64,000 bases of DNA from Citrus sinensis (GCF_022201045.2 NC_068560.1:32071501-32135500), one strand, 5' to 3'; positions 10,661 through 24,063 are shown, numbered from the stretch's first letter. The notes: a model not told the origin generated them from the letters alone. Made by a program: numbers and translations.

Positions 10661-13600
10661 TCACTTCTTCGAGATGTTACGCGAGAAGATCCTCTTGCAA
10701 TAAGGGCTGGTGCGTAAATTAGTATGTCGTCTAGCGGCTTCAATGAGCGAAGCGTGAAGAGGACCCTGCTTCAGACAAATGAAAACAAAACAAAGAGGGA
10801 CTGCTCAGGAATTTTAAACAATACTATCAAGGCAGAAAAGTAAACCAGAGGACCTCTCTCTCCAAACCTTGGTCACTGACAAAGCACACTGAATTACATA
10901 ATTGGCGAATGGATCTTGCAACAACTGTTCGAAGTGAGGCACAGAAAGCAATTCATGGACAATTTGAGATCGACTTTCTCCAAAATGCTTGAGGCATTTT
11001 TCAACCACGTGGCTGCTGAATTTCTGTGTTGAGAGATGCACATAATGTCCTTTGAACTGCGACAGCAAGTTGGCGCTGACAGAAGGGATCTTTAGCTCTA
11101 TTATATATTGTACAACATAATTTCTGTGACATAAAAACAAAAGAGGTCCTGAGTCAGAGACAAAAGATAAAATTATGGTACAGATACCTGTTAGAACCTA
11201 TCACTTCTAAGACTAAATTATGAATCAGACAAGATGATTTAACTTAGGACATGTAAATGAATCAATCGAGATGATGTAGGATGTCCTACAAGCCCAAGAG
11301 GAAGACAATAAAGGAGAAATTAAGATGCCACAAATGCTGGGGCCAGAAAGGAGAAGAGAAATGAATAAGGAAAGTTAACAAAATATACCAAACCATAAAA
11401 TGCACCATTCAGTCAAACTTATTCTGAATTTTCAAATATACTTAAGAATCAGATGCCCATTTTTTCACCAACATAGCAAGGATCATGAGCATGCTTCATT
11501 AATTTAGGGTGATGAGATGAAGATAAAAATGGGACCAAGAGTGTGAGCAAAAGGCAAAAATATAATTTGTCTGTCAATTGGAATGGCATAATATCATCAT
11601 GAGACCTCAAACAGTCGCTATGTTTAGGGAAGCAATAATAAGCATACAAATGTTAACATGATAGTACTGCCTAAGTTCTCATCATGAAAAGTTTCACTCT
11701 TACAAAAAAAAAAAAATTAAGAAGGAAAGGCCATGCTCTGAAGAAATTCTTGGTGTAAACACGAAATAAGAGTGAGCTACTCATCCATCAGACACCCTTC
11801 TAACAGTGAGTCCATGAAAAGAAAGAAAGTATTCTAGATGATAATAAAGTCTGTCAAAGTTGAGGTAGCAAATATAACAAAAACGGATGGGACTTTGTTA
11901 CAGGCTACGTTTAATAACCACGGCAATATGCTGACATTCATCAATAAGAGTTTTATGATTCAAAAAACTGAGAATTAACTGAAACGGAACTCTCTTTTGA
12001 ACTCATATGTACTCTACATGAAACGATGGGGTGCCCTTCCTACAAAATATAGAAGGGTAGAGACCGCCAAAAGTTGTCATAAAAAAAGAAGGATCTATTT
12101 TTTAAAATTTAACTGTCCCTGATTTTTCCATTAGGAACCAAAACATACTTATTTAAATGACAACTATTTGGTGGAATAAAAATATTTATATTTTTTATTA
12201 AGAATAGCCTCTTCAATTAAGCTAAGCTTTAATTAAAACACTGAGGTGAGTCAAAGAAAACATCGAGGACCAGAACAATGTGATTCATCAAAGAAGTAGT
12301 TATACCAGGGTAAGAAAACATTACTTTGTATTACAAATCCTATCAAGAGTTTGAGAGTAAAGAAGAATTAGTGAACATGAGTGATTACCCAAAAGGATCT
12401 TGAGCAAGGTGACGCCCATTCTTGGAAATTTCAGTGATCAACTTATCCCGATGTCTCCCAATGGAATGAGCAATGCATCGTTGCAATACACAACAGCCAT
12501 GCTGATGAGTAGCTATGTCAACGCAAAACTTTGCAGCAGCATAAAAAATAAACTACAACACACAATGACAGGTTATTAAAAAGGTTAAAACAGGTTTCAA
12601 ATATTTGTTGGCAAATTATTGAAGGGCCTGCAGATATATTTTAATTAAAAATATTTGTCCAGACAAAATCTACACTGGTTTAATAAATTGCTTAAAGCAG
12701 AAATTATTCCCAAGATTTTTGGGAGAATGTGTTGGTGATACATGCTACTTTCATATATATTCTGGGAACATAAATTCTTTGGTTAAGTTTAAGTTCATCA
12801 ATTACTGAGCTGGATCTAAGACAAATATCATCAGCATCAGATTAGATTTGAAATGGAATCTAGTCGTCACAAATTTGCCTAGCTGCCATTCTAAATGCAA
12901 TTAGAAACTCCACATGATGAGGCAATCTCCAAGAAATAATGAGTTGGTCAAGCATTAGTTTCTCTTCCATGGCCTACAACTGCATGTATGGTCTCATACA
13001 CACAAGTTTATATCTGCTTCATTCCACTTGGTACAAGCTATATCTCCATGCACGTGTGCATATATCTATTCACCTAGAGACAAGCACCAATTGATGACCA
13101 GAACTTGCTGGTGCTATTTCAAAGTCACCCTCATACCAAAAGCCATCTATCGTACAAAGTGGCAGGAGAGATCTGCTAATCAAACGAAAGATAATCATTA
13201 CCTCTAAGGTTCCAGTTTAAGATGATGCTAATTCACTAACAATTTGCACTCTAAGCAAAGTTGCAGATTAGAATAATTCTTGATTCCCAGGTTATTAACT
13301 TGGACAACATTTGAACAAGCCTCTTTATGATTTTCCATTCTGCGCTGACCCAGTGATAATCATAAATGTGTTGGTTCAATAATTAGAAAACTTCAAAGTA
13401 CCAAGATAGGTTGTCAAACCGAGATATATTCCTAACATTAATATAATGGCAACAGGCTCAAAATGTCAACAGAACACAAAAAAACATGATATATTGGAAT
13501 TGGATGGAGGGAGCAAAGAAGTAAACTTGAAAGAACATGACAAGCTAAAAGACAGAAACTAATAAAGGAGGTTGATAGTCATAAATTTCAACACAGAGGC

Positions 13601-16279
13601 ATGAAATAATATGATCATCTCTAAAATTGAATTGGCATTAATTTAGAAAGAAATATTTGTAATTTTGGTCCATTGATTAGAAACCATGACTGGAAAACTT
13701 CCTGAAGTACCAGGCTAAGGTCAAACCATTCAAGGAACGGAAACTGCACTTAATACTCTGGAAACCACTGATAGAGAATGACATTATATGACTTGAAAGT
13801 GAGGTAAACATTTCCGTAAAGATCAGTTGATTCCTAGCTAGTGATCAAATAAGTTCCTTGTGCCTGGCCAATGTAAAGCAGGATTTCTGTTGCTGACCAA
13901 GTATACATATGAGATTAACTTGTCGTCAGTTGATTGGCTTTTTATTGACAGTCATAGGTTGTTACAATAATTATATAAAGGATGGTTTGATTACCCTTAA
14001 AAATGACCATTTCGCTTATGCCTCCAATGCAGGCATGAAGCAGAATGGTGAAAAGATCAATATAGGCCACCAAGATACTAGTTCTATGCTCTGAGTGACA
14101 CTGATATGATCTGATGCAAATGCATAAGATTCATATCACAAATTGATGTAGGAAGATGTCAATGAGAATGACCACCCAAATTCTAAGAGTCTTTTTTTTT
14201 AGAAATAGCATACCAAAATATCAAATGCTATAGATAAGGAGATTAAATAACATTTGATCTTAAGAAATTAACATAACTCTAATTTTACTAAAGAAATGTA
14301 GAGAAAAAACTATACCTCATTATCTTCATTGCTAAGGCATTGCAAGCAGCGTTGTAAAACATGATTGCCATTCAGATCCTTAATAAGATCAAGAAAGCCA
14401 GGTTTGAGTGCTGCTTTGACCAGCGAAACCTGCTGCCTAGTTTTTAGAGTCTCAATCAACTTCTGCACCACCCGTGTGCTGGTAATCATAACACCAAATC
14501 ACCAATTTATTTGGAAAGAACCAAAAAATTGCAAGAACAGTCATTTGAAAATTATCAATGAGCAGTGCAGCTATTAATTCATGTACAAACGATTTACCCA
14601 TATGTGTTTAAGCAAACTCTGACAAGCTGTCCTGGTTCTTCAGTTACCATTAGCAGAATCCGCGTCATTTGTTCTTCAGTGCACACATTAAGCAACTTCT
14701 GCACAAGGTAATTGCCAAACTGCTCCATCATAAGCTCAACAATATGATCAATGACCTCGTCAAATATAATTTGTAAATCTAGAAAGGTTCCCTCATCAAA
14801 CACCCTTTGTAAGAACCGACAACCATTTTGATCCTTGGCCATCGAGTATATATAACCGCGGACATCAGCCAAAGAACTGGAACTTGATAGCAAATGCAAT
14901 GGACAACGAATATCCATTAAGCTCTGACCATTATCACAAATTACTCCATCATAAGCACAACCATCATGTTTACAAATTTTCACCGGTTGGTTTCTTGTTA
15001 CAATCTCATTGAGATTGTTCTGCTTGTAACCCTTCAATGAATCACGTCCTTTGCTGGCAGCTTGATTAATACTTCTTCCTTGTATGATGAAACTATCTTC
15101 ACAACCAAAACCCTCTATAGCACCAGCACCGTTGACAGGCATGAAAGATTCTGAAACCCTGTTGTTTGTCATTGCATTAGTCCTCCCTTTCAACATTGAA
15201 TGGTTATACAACAGAGTGTCCAAATCTAAATCAGGCTCAGTTTGCACCAGCTGACTGGAAAACAAATGATTCATGACACCAATATCTCGGTTAGAATCCA
15301 ATCCAAGTTGCTGTGCACCAACGAAAGCATCATTAACATAAGACCTACTAATTCTAGATGGATTTTGTAACCAAGTACCCGCATTACTCCAGCTCCTCCC
15401 CTGTTCCATTCTCTGCTGAAGGTACTGATGCCTTAAACTACTATAACTTGGACCGAAACGAAAATCATTAGAATGATTGAGACAAAGACCAAAATTAGAC
15501 TCCTTCAAGTCACCCTCACCGTACTGCCCACCAAAAGCAGTCAATAAAGACTTCCTTTCATCATCAAAACTCTTCGAAACGGCAGTATGAGAGGAACTTA
15601 ATCCTTGATAATCGGAAACAACGTTGTTAAGACCATCAAATACACTATATTTCTCGACATTATAAGGTACACCAACGCTCCCTCCCAAAGAAGCATCACT
15701 AGTAAAACCAAAGCGAACCCCAAGAGGGTCCACGATATCAAGCCTCTTCAATTTAGCACTATGATCCAAGTGCTCCTCTCCAACTCCTCCAATATTCATT
15801 CTGTAAAGATTCTCACACAAACCCGTTTCATAGTCCAAAGCGTCATTAACATTCCCCCTGTGAAAACAAGAATCAGTTGATTTGGCATCCCACAACATAT
15901 CATTAAAACAATCAGTGGCAGCACCACCACGTGTCTTATACTTGTTAGCATTCTCAACACTGTCATTATAGAGAACATTGTTTGGTTTGGAAAAAGGAGA
16001 AGCATCATCCTCAGAGAAGCAACAAAACCCAGTGTTAGAAAAACAAGAACTTGAAGGAGAAGAGTGCTCTGTTGTAGATTGCAGAGACACTCTACTAAAA
16101 GGTGACCCGCCCACAAGATTATGATGTTGATGTTGATGTTGATGTTGATGTTGATGATGAGCAAAACTCAGAGATTGATTTTGAGTTATCTCATTCAACA
16201 TCCTCCCAAGCTCATCCTCCTCTCTTCTCATCCTTTCTTTTATCACTCTCTTTTCCTCCTTTTCGGCTTGCTTATCCAT
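10661..16279 (-). CDS. Pumilio-family RNA-binding protein (APUM7-12 clade)
   Basis: Exons from the start: 16279-14598, 14478-14316, 12552-12389, 11123-10868 and 10765-10661; 789 residues, stop at 10663-10661. The first about 470 residues are low-complexity (HQ repeat, Ser- and Asn-rich); the C-terminal 310 or so form a PUF domain. Eight repeats are visible through their RNA-reading helices: GCRFLQ, GNYLVQ, GTRVVQ, GNHVLQ, GCCVLQ, GNYVVQ, SSHVVE, ANYVIQ, followed by the cap ending FSRNISKK. By the known PUF code this reads UGUAUAUA. Such proteins bind 3' UTRs and repress translation or trigger mRNA decay in the cytoplasm. Exon 1 ends inside repeat 3 (CLNTYG-TRVVQ) and the remaining exons join phase-perfectly. 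Introns of 1,265 and 1,763 bp lie within the PUF region. The start is the first in-frame ATG after a TAA. Arabidopsis has several close paralogues, so no single symbol is assigned. Confidence 0.92.
12553..14315 (-). other. Long Pumilio intron 3
   Basis: The 1.76-kb intron between exons 3 and 2-side coding parts of the PUF domain. AT-rich sequence without recognisable coding content or clear repeat ends; I see nothing in it beyond splice signals (donor GTATAG at 14315, acceptor TTGTAG at 12553). Confidence 0.6.
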
Positions 16280-17000
16280 CGTCTCAACAACAACAACAGC
16301 AGCAGCAGCAGCAGCAATACTATTACCACGTTACTAAATATGAAACGCAAAAACACACACGAAACAACGTCAGAAAGCAACCAAAACACTACATACGAAG
16401 AGGATATTTTATATTTTGGCTTTCGTTTTTTTTTTTTTTTTACTTTTCCCCCCTCTCTCTTTTCTGTTTTGAGTACGCAAATGAGAGAGTGAGAGAAATG
16501 TTTTTTTTTTTTGTTTTTTTTTTCTGGTTTGATACAGACGGTTATACAAAAGTGTATGCGCCGTACGGGCGGCTGTCGCTCGCCATGAAAATGAAGTCGA
16601 GTGTGCACACACCACCTTGCGCTGAATAAAAAGCAGAGAGCGAGAATGAGAGGGGATCTGACTAGGAAATTTCTTTTATATATTATATTCTTTTTTTTTA
16701 AATAAATAAATAAATATATATATATAAACTGAGATTTAAATATAATTATTTTGTTAATTAACTAGTTTAATTTTGATCTTGTTAGTTATAAGTATCTTTT
16801 AAGCTAAACTGAATCCTAACCTCTCTGCTCGATTTTCTCTTGATATTTTTGACCGGCACCAATCGAGATCGGGATCTTTAACATTCTGAAACCCACGCCA
16901 ATGGAAATCAAATGAGAATTCGTTTTGAGTGTTGATCGAGTTTGATTATCATTGATCGATCAGACGGTTAGGATTGTATTGTTTACACTGGAGCCGGACT
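16280..17000 (-). promoter_or_regulatory. Pumilio 5' leader and promoter with simple repeats
   Basis: Just upstream of the ATG the mRNA-sense strand carries a (GCT)n/(GTT)n tract (plus-strand CAA/CAG at 16285-16317), then long purine/pyrimidine runs at 16425-16460 and 16500-16522. AT-rich, TATA-like sequence lies near 16675-16730. Pyrimidine tracts and TATA-poor starts are common in plant housekeeping promoters; exact start unknown. Confidence 0.4.
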
Positions 17001-18431
17001 CAGCTGATAAATAAATAAATAAATAAATCTCGCAATGCAAGCCGTTTCTCTGTTGCATAATCCTATTTCAATCCACATCTACCGTCACTTCCAATTACGT
17101 AACCTAAATAAATCTCGGGCACTGATGACTCATGATTCATGAGTCATGAGTCAAACAAATGGGCAATGAATGATACAGAAATGGTCGAGTACCACATTGC
17201 CACTTGGGCGTTGGTTTCTTGTCACCCAAGACATGTGGAAGAGAATTTCATTCAACTTTGCCCTCGCGAACCTTTTTATGACAATTTGAAGAGCCAATAG
17301 GATTTGTACCAAAGCAAATAGAGGACCGAACCAATTGAAATAAGTCGTGCGAAAGGCTACACAATTTTTCCAATTATAGCTAAGCAAATTAATGTTCCAA
17401 CTTTGTCCTTTTGTCCACCGATGAAAGGAACTGGAATGATGATGGCTTTCCAACTCAATTTTTTTTTGATATAAAGTAAACGGGGAACCAGTCGTCGATC
17501 ATATTGGTATAATGGTGAGGGAGGGAGGGAGGGTGTGAATATTTTGCATATTAATTAATAATTTGACAGGGAAAGTTAACTTAGCTCTTGAAAATTCGAA
17601 ATTAATTCCTAGGCCGAAAAGCAAAAAGCCCCCAAATAATAATAATAATAAACTAAAATGGTCGCAATTCAGTAGTAATTCACCATATAACTTCTCAGAG
17701 AAGGTAATCAATCATGAGACCGGGATTCTGTTGCGAGTCCCTTTCTTCCCCTTTTTAGTGTTTGACTAGTGACATGCAGCGGGTATACTTTATTTAAAGA
17801 ATTAAGAAGAAAAAAAAAAAAAAAAAGACCGCGTTTTATATTTATGATCCAATGGAGAGCAAACAAGCCTTCCTTTAAAAGTTCCCAGCCGATGCAGATT
17901 CGGCGAATTTGCTTGCTATTCACGTCAAGTGAAGGGGCTAATTAATTATCACTCGTTTTTATTATATTCATTGTAATTTTTTTTTATATAAATATTTTTG
18001 AAGGAAACTTTAAGAAAGCAAGAAAAAAAATAAAAAAAATAAAAAAAAGACAATTACCGCTGGCCGTTACATGATAATGGCGGATAGGCGATAGCCGTAG
18101 AGTGTAGACGACAAGCAGTGGTGAAAAATTTACATTCAAGTCCTTTGTCACTCGGCAATACTGCAGTAGCACGCACAAAACAAAACCATAGCCTATATAT
18201 ATGAAGGAAATATGTACAATAGCTGTCTAGGTGGCTGCTGCAAGCACGCCACGCAAGTTTGTTACATCGTTAAAAATTTACAGCCATGGTCGAGCCCCGA
18301 GCTAAAATAACTTCTCTCTATTCAGCAATTACGATTCAAGTTTAAAGCCATTAAAAGGATTAAGGAAATAATAAGCTTACTTTTTTCTTCTTTTTCGCAT
18401 ATTCGGGCCTAATGCAAAGTCTTTTACTTCT
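17001..18431. other. Intergenic region without recognised gene
   Basis: AT-rich spacer with short poly-A and poly-T runs, a GGGA repeat near 17515-17532 and an AAT microsatellite near 17635-17650. Small open frames on both strands have no family resemblance. Nothing supportable seen. Confidence 0.5.
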
Positions 18432-19044
18432 TGGCCAATTTGAGATTGTTTTTGAGAGTTTAAAGGTGACTTTAAAGTTAAAAAACTAATTTTAGTATTT
18501 AGTAAATTTTTTAAAAAATCACTTTTGGTAAAATCAGTTATTCTACAGTAAATTTTGAAAAGTAGGAAATGAATTTCTTTTTGAAATCTGATTTTAAGAA
18601 TTAATTTTACTCTGATGATTACAGTTCCATGTATATTTCCACATATTATATAAAAATCCAAAATTATCCTTATTCAATTACGAAATTAAATGAAGAAGTT
18701 TAAAGAGATTAATATTGTTACCAATAATATTGAGATGATAAAAAAAATTAATTATTATTATTTTAATTATCAATTATTATATATAAACAATAAAAAAATT
18801 TTTATATGTTTATAAATGTGTAGGTAAACTTTTATTTAATATTGTATCTATTTCAATCATTTGTATTTTTATAGCAATTTAACAATAAGATTTATAAAAT
18901 GCATACCACTGCTTTTTAAAACTTAAAAAACTTTTGAAAATAAATTTTACTAAACACTTAATTGATTTTTTTCATAACTAATTATTTCTACAGTACACCT
19001 GACATCAATTGTTTTAAAAGTTACAGCATTACTAAATTAGCCAT
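18432..19044. mobile_element. Possible hAT-like non-autonomous element
   Basis: The left end TGGCCAATTTGAGATTG resembles the reverse complement of the right end, TGGCTAATTTAGTAATG, and the similarity resumes in a GTxTTTAGTAAA block on both sides. The interior is about 80% A/T and non-coding. The right end (GCTGTAACTTTTAAAA on the minus strand) looks like ends of plant hAT MITEs. Divergent TIRs and no clear target duplication keep this tentative. Confidence 0.35.
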
Positions 19045-21397
19045 TTATCTCGAGCAAAGACATAAGTTACATGGTCTTAAACCATGGGTGGAATCATGCC
19101 AAAAATAATAAGAGCACCATAATTTAAATTTCCTTTACCTTTATGTGCATTGAAACATATATTTTCAACAATTAATATCATAATATGCAATACTTGATTT
19201 TTAAAGTTTAAAAAAATAATATTTTAATCCGGAGAGTTCCCTTAACTTAAATTCGTTACTTAGAACTGTGTCTAAATTGTTTGTTTATTGGAATCTACTT
19301 AATTTAATGATAAGGACTTGAAAATTAATGTTTATATCTTCGTTCATCTATTGTTAGAATCCACACATATTTAATAAGGTTAGGTTTTTTTTTATTTAAA
19401 ATTTTGATACAAATCTTAAGCTATTGATTTCAATAATTCAATGATAAATATTAAAACGTAAAGTACCATTTAGTGATGGTTATTCATCCACCATTTGATT
19501 GCTTGAAATCAATACCTCAAAATTTATATCAAAATTTGAAGTTAAAATAACCCACTCTATTTAACATTATCAACTCATTTATCACCACCAAATTTTATGA
19601 GTTCAATGGTTTAAAAATTGTATTTCCGAAGTTTAAAAAAAAATTAAATTGATTTATCCCTTCCCGAGGGATAGTTAGGATTACTTTTAACTTGGCCTCT
19701 ATATATATATATATATATTCTATTAGCTTGAATTGAAACACAAATTTTCTGTGATTGTTATCATATACAAATTGAATAGGGGATAAATAAAGAGAAAAAT
19801 AGTATTTGATGTTACTAACTCATATATTACATAACAATTAAAAAGAAAATGAAACAATAAAGCTACGTCCGTCACTAAGAGAACTACATCTAAAATAATA
19901 TTCAGATAGTTGATTATGCAATGAGTTACTTTAAAAATTGTGAATCTACTTGGTAGTGTTGCCATCGCATGTGAGATTTATAATAAATGTTGGGACATTT
20001 AATATTACTTTAATGATAATAATATATTAAAATTTATGAAAATTCACAATTCACTAGATGGATGACACATTATTTAAGATAAAAAATTTGTGATAAAATT
20101 TAAGACATCTAACTATAAATCTCAAATAAAATATCATTTGCTTAAATAACATATCACATGTTCTAAAAAAATGACACAAAAAATATAAGAAAAATGTGTC
20201 TAAACATAATTATAATTTTAGGCTTCAATCTTCAGTTCTTCACACAGTAAGCAGACAGATGAAATCAGAGAGAGGTCACGTAAAAGGAGAGGGTTGTTTG
20301 GCCGAGACAGAGTAGGCGCCTATTGTAGAGAAGTTGATTTTGAAAATTGAAAGAGATGGTTCAAGTATAAATGTCATTTTAATAACAAAAACAAATTAAT
20401 AAGAAGAATTATATATACTAGACTATTAGAGTATCTTTTAGTGTGTGTATAGTCATTTTTAGTAAAAATATTATTAAAATACAAAAAAACATATTTTAAT
20501 ATATTAAAAATTGTATTTTTTTTTTAATTTTTTGGTGAATTAAAATTTGTTTTTTTAATGCCCTTATATATGGAGAGTAGTTATGTAAACTAGTAACCAT
20601 TGGATTGAATGACATAGATGGCTAAAAATTTATGCTAAAAGTTTTAAATTCAATGTTGAAGTTAACAAACTAATTTGAATTCTAATTGTACGTGTAACTC
20701 ATTTATATAGTTATGAATGTTGATAACTTGTTAGATTAATATTCTATTATCGGATAAATATGACATCTATTAAAACTTAAATTTAGACTCAAACGCTAAC
20801 ATAAAATGTAATTTATAAATTACAAGTTAATATCCAAATTAAAAAGCACGACTTCTGATTTTTATAAATTAAAATGTGAAGTGGTAAAGCGTGACATGAC
20901 AATTGCATTTGTAACTGCCGCACCAATTCGCTGTAGTTATTTTGTAGAAGAACCTTGAAGACTTTAAAGATCCCATTCTGCATGGGCCGACAAGACCGGG
21001 CCATTCATTGGTTTGGAAAGGTTCGGAAACATGCTGAAAATAAAACGTATCGAGCGACTTTGACTTGCACATTTAACGTGGATACACGTTAATGCTGAAC
21101 AGATTTGGAACTTGAAAAAAGTCTAGAATCATAATGTGTCACTAATAAATAAAATTGGACATGGTAAGCAGGCGACAGATTTCACTAGAACAAGCACTGA
21201 AAAGCACAAGAATATGGACAAACAAACCGAATTAGGAAGAAAGTCCATAGCTCAGGCAACATGTTAAAAACCCTAAATAGAACAAGATTCCCAAAACCCA
21301 CAATGGACGGTCAAATAATATAATCACACACCCGTACTACGATGAATAACACAACACCAGACACGGTAGATAAAATAACCCTGTTAGACCTAACAAG
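19045..21397. other. AT-rich intergenic region
   Basis: 2.3 kb of very AT-rich sequence including a (TA)n run near 19702-19718. The segment 20880-21110 is less AT-rich but has no open frame with a recognisable product. The last few hundred bases before 21398 should be the DUF4057 3' UTR. Confidence 0.5.
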
Positions 21398-24063
21398 TTA
21401 AACCAAGGCAATGCTGCTCTCGCCACCTGGAGGCTTGCGTACTCCGCCCAGATAGTCTCGAGACTCTACCTTACCATCAGCAAAAATGTTACTGCCACTC
21501 ATCTCCCGTAGTTTTGCTACACTAAGTGGCTTCTCGGCAGATGATGGAGGAACATCACCCTTGAATATGTCATTTCCTGATAGCTCAGAAAATTTCTTAT
21601 CGTAAATTTTCTTTGCCGTCTTCATCACAGGTTCCTCAGTTGAAGTTATGCTGCTCTGGTCTCCAGCAGGCTACAAAGTTAAATCCAGGGTCAAATGCAG
21701 TTAGATACTTGAATTCCATTAAAATAAAAGAACAGAGCCAAAAAATAGACATAGATAATAATAAAGAAGCAGAGAATCAAAGAACTGGAAAAACGGCATG
21801 AAAAGCACATATTACAGTTGGAACTGAAAAGGGCAAAACCACAAGTCCATGTGCAATTTGTGCCACAGATACTTCAACAACAAAGGTTAAGGCAAAGAAT
21901 ATAATCAATTAAAACATCCTAGCAGACAAAATTACTACTGGGCACTCAATGCAATCTTCTTAACCCTCCAAAAGAAAACACAATGTTATGAATGGCTTAA
22001 TGGAGCCTAAATATGGCATAACTTCAATTTTTTTTTTAGGAATAAATCTAGAAGTTTTTCTATTCTTTTCGTCTTTTATAAGAAAATATAAACCAAGAAG
22101 TTGTTCAATCAATGTACTTGGCTCATGCATGATCTCCTATGCAACCTCTCAATTTAATCCTAAAATTTCCACGGCAAGGGAAGGAGGGGCAGGGCAAGGG
22201 GAGCTGAGAGGGAGAACAAAGAAATATGTATATGCATCCAAACATCACTCACGGTAAGGACTCCGACAGATGTTTGTACATCTTGTGGAGCAGAGTCTCC
22301 CAAGTTGAAGTTTTCCTTCAATGCCAAGGCACGCACCGCTGGCCGTGGTAAAATTTCTGGAGGGGGTGCAAAGATATCATGTCCACTAAGCTCCTTGCTC
22401 TTAGCATCAGAAATCTGCTTCTTCAACTTTGCCTCTGACTCACTTTCCAGTGTCCCACTAAGCTCACGCTGCTTAGCCACCTCAGGTAGAGTAGTAGGTT
22501 TTTTGGGTGAAATGCTATCTTCCTCACCAAACGAGATATGACTGATTCCAGCAATTGCTTGCTAACAATTCCAAGCATCACCATAGAAAATAGTCAGTTT
22601 AAGCCGACAGAAATTCTTCAAATGCAAGAATTAAGATACCTGATACATCCGTAGTCCCGTTTTGTTATTTGGAGTAGGATTTGCACTACCAGATTCTGAT
22701 TCATCATTTTCCGCACCAGCTGCAAAAATGCCACTACCAGTCATCTCCTTCATTTTATACCCTGAACAAGGTTTCCTGCAAAGTAGAACATCAATGGTTT
22801 TAGTCTTAGGTAGTTTAATACTCTCATAAAAACAGAACCAAATATAGAGAGATAAAAAGTTTATTTCACTTAAATAATAAAATACAGAACTTTATATTAA
22901 CGGAGCCATCTAATTCAGTTATTTGCACCAAAGTTGCTGGATCGAGCTGAAACTGATATTAAGGACACACTGACACCCCCCCCCCCCTCCCCCCCTCCCC
23001 CCCCAAAAAAAAAGCATTTATGGAAAACAGAAACAAGTTTATGAGCATTCCATCTCATTTTTGCTAAACAACCCACTATCACTTCTCCGTGCCTTGATGT
23101 TTTAAGCTTTTAAATGGCCAGCCATACAATTGCAAACACTAAATTGGAACTATCTGACAAATTGGTAAAAAATTGATATGTAGTTGTATTGGTTTCTTGT
23201 TTCCTGATTGATAAATGCCATTTTGGACTACAAAGATATGCCAAGGCAGCAAAATATAGCTTAGAAAACATACATTTCTAGTCCACAAGTGAATCTTCCC
23301 AAGTGAACATTCTGTCTAATACTGATTTTCATCAAACCTACTAATATTAACGAGGATACCACAGCCAGATCTCCTTTGATAGATCTAAAATCAACAGGAT
23401 TAATCAAGCTAAATCTAATTAGTAATGCTTTTTCATCATAAATTGAAACATCTAAAAGATTATAAGTTTCATGCAAATTTAATAAGGAGTACATATATAA
23501 TCATAAGTTCACAAGCAATATTCAAAGTCAAATCCAAGTAAAAATCGAAAGACCGTTGCAGAAAAAGACAAGTAAAACATTAATGGAAACCAAAATCCAT
23601 GACGACTACAGACAAAGGACAGAACAAACAAAACAAATGCGTGTATATTTCAGCAAAACAAAACAACACAAAACAAAACAAATTTTAGGACCATCTACAC
23701 GCATTTATTATCCATTAAAAAAATTAAAAGTAAATAAATAAAACTAAATTTGGAATGAATAGCAGATCTCACCTTCTGTTTAAGCTCTCAACTTCCTCAT
23801 CCGTCACCTGACCCCCAAAAACCACTTTACTGATCCCATCCGACGGCTACAGTTGCACCACGCCAACCAAAGTCGTAAAAAATAAGCAGACGAAGTTGTA
23901 AAAAAGCAACAAAATCAAAAAAGAAAATGAGCTTTACTTGTCCGCGTACGGAGGAGCGCGTGGAGGAGGCCTGAGCAGGGGAATCAGACGGTGGAGTTTC
24001 GGACCAAACGAGCAGATCTGCTGTTGATGTGTGCGGTTTCCTCACCGGAGTGCTTCTCTCCAT
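21398..24063 (-). CDS. DUF4057 (PF13266) plant protein with repeated LSGxxIF motifs
   Basis: Exons from the start: 24063-23938, 23846-23773, 22775-22640, 22561-22253 and 21670-21398; 305 residues. The start MERSTPVRKPHTSTADLL is the conserved N terminus of the family (Arabidopsis At1g35780, At1g78150, At4g39860), so I chose it over the ATG 12 bp upstream. The protein looks disordered and hydrophilic. Four copies of a short motif E-(L/M)-(S/T)-G-x-x-IF are visible, near residues 76-83, 169-176, 244-251 and 271-278, plus two ISxxxFG motifs (ISKVVFGG, ISHISFGE). The family is sometimes described as like hematological/neurological-expressed proteins, which share such short motifs. No enzyme domain, signal peptide or membrane segment. 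Function unknown; the repeated motif suggests a docking peptide. One intron holds a long C/A tract at 22974-23013. Confidence 0.9.
22974..23013 (-). repeat. C-run/A-run tract in DUF4057 intron
   Basis: About 30 bases of nearly pure C with three T interruptions, then a run of A. On the minus strand, which is transcribed as the pre-mRNA of this gene, it forms G-blocks of six to thirteen separated by single A, a pattern that can fold as a G-quadruplex. Confidence 0.8.

Noticed and set aside
15796-16164. 122-aa frame antisense-phase within Pumilio exon 1
   Set aside because: Alternate-frame reading of the (HQ)n repeat; poly-Ile/Asn product is an artefact of the repeat.
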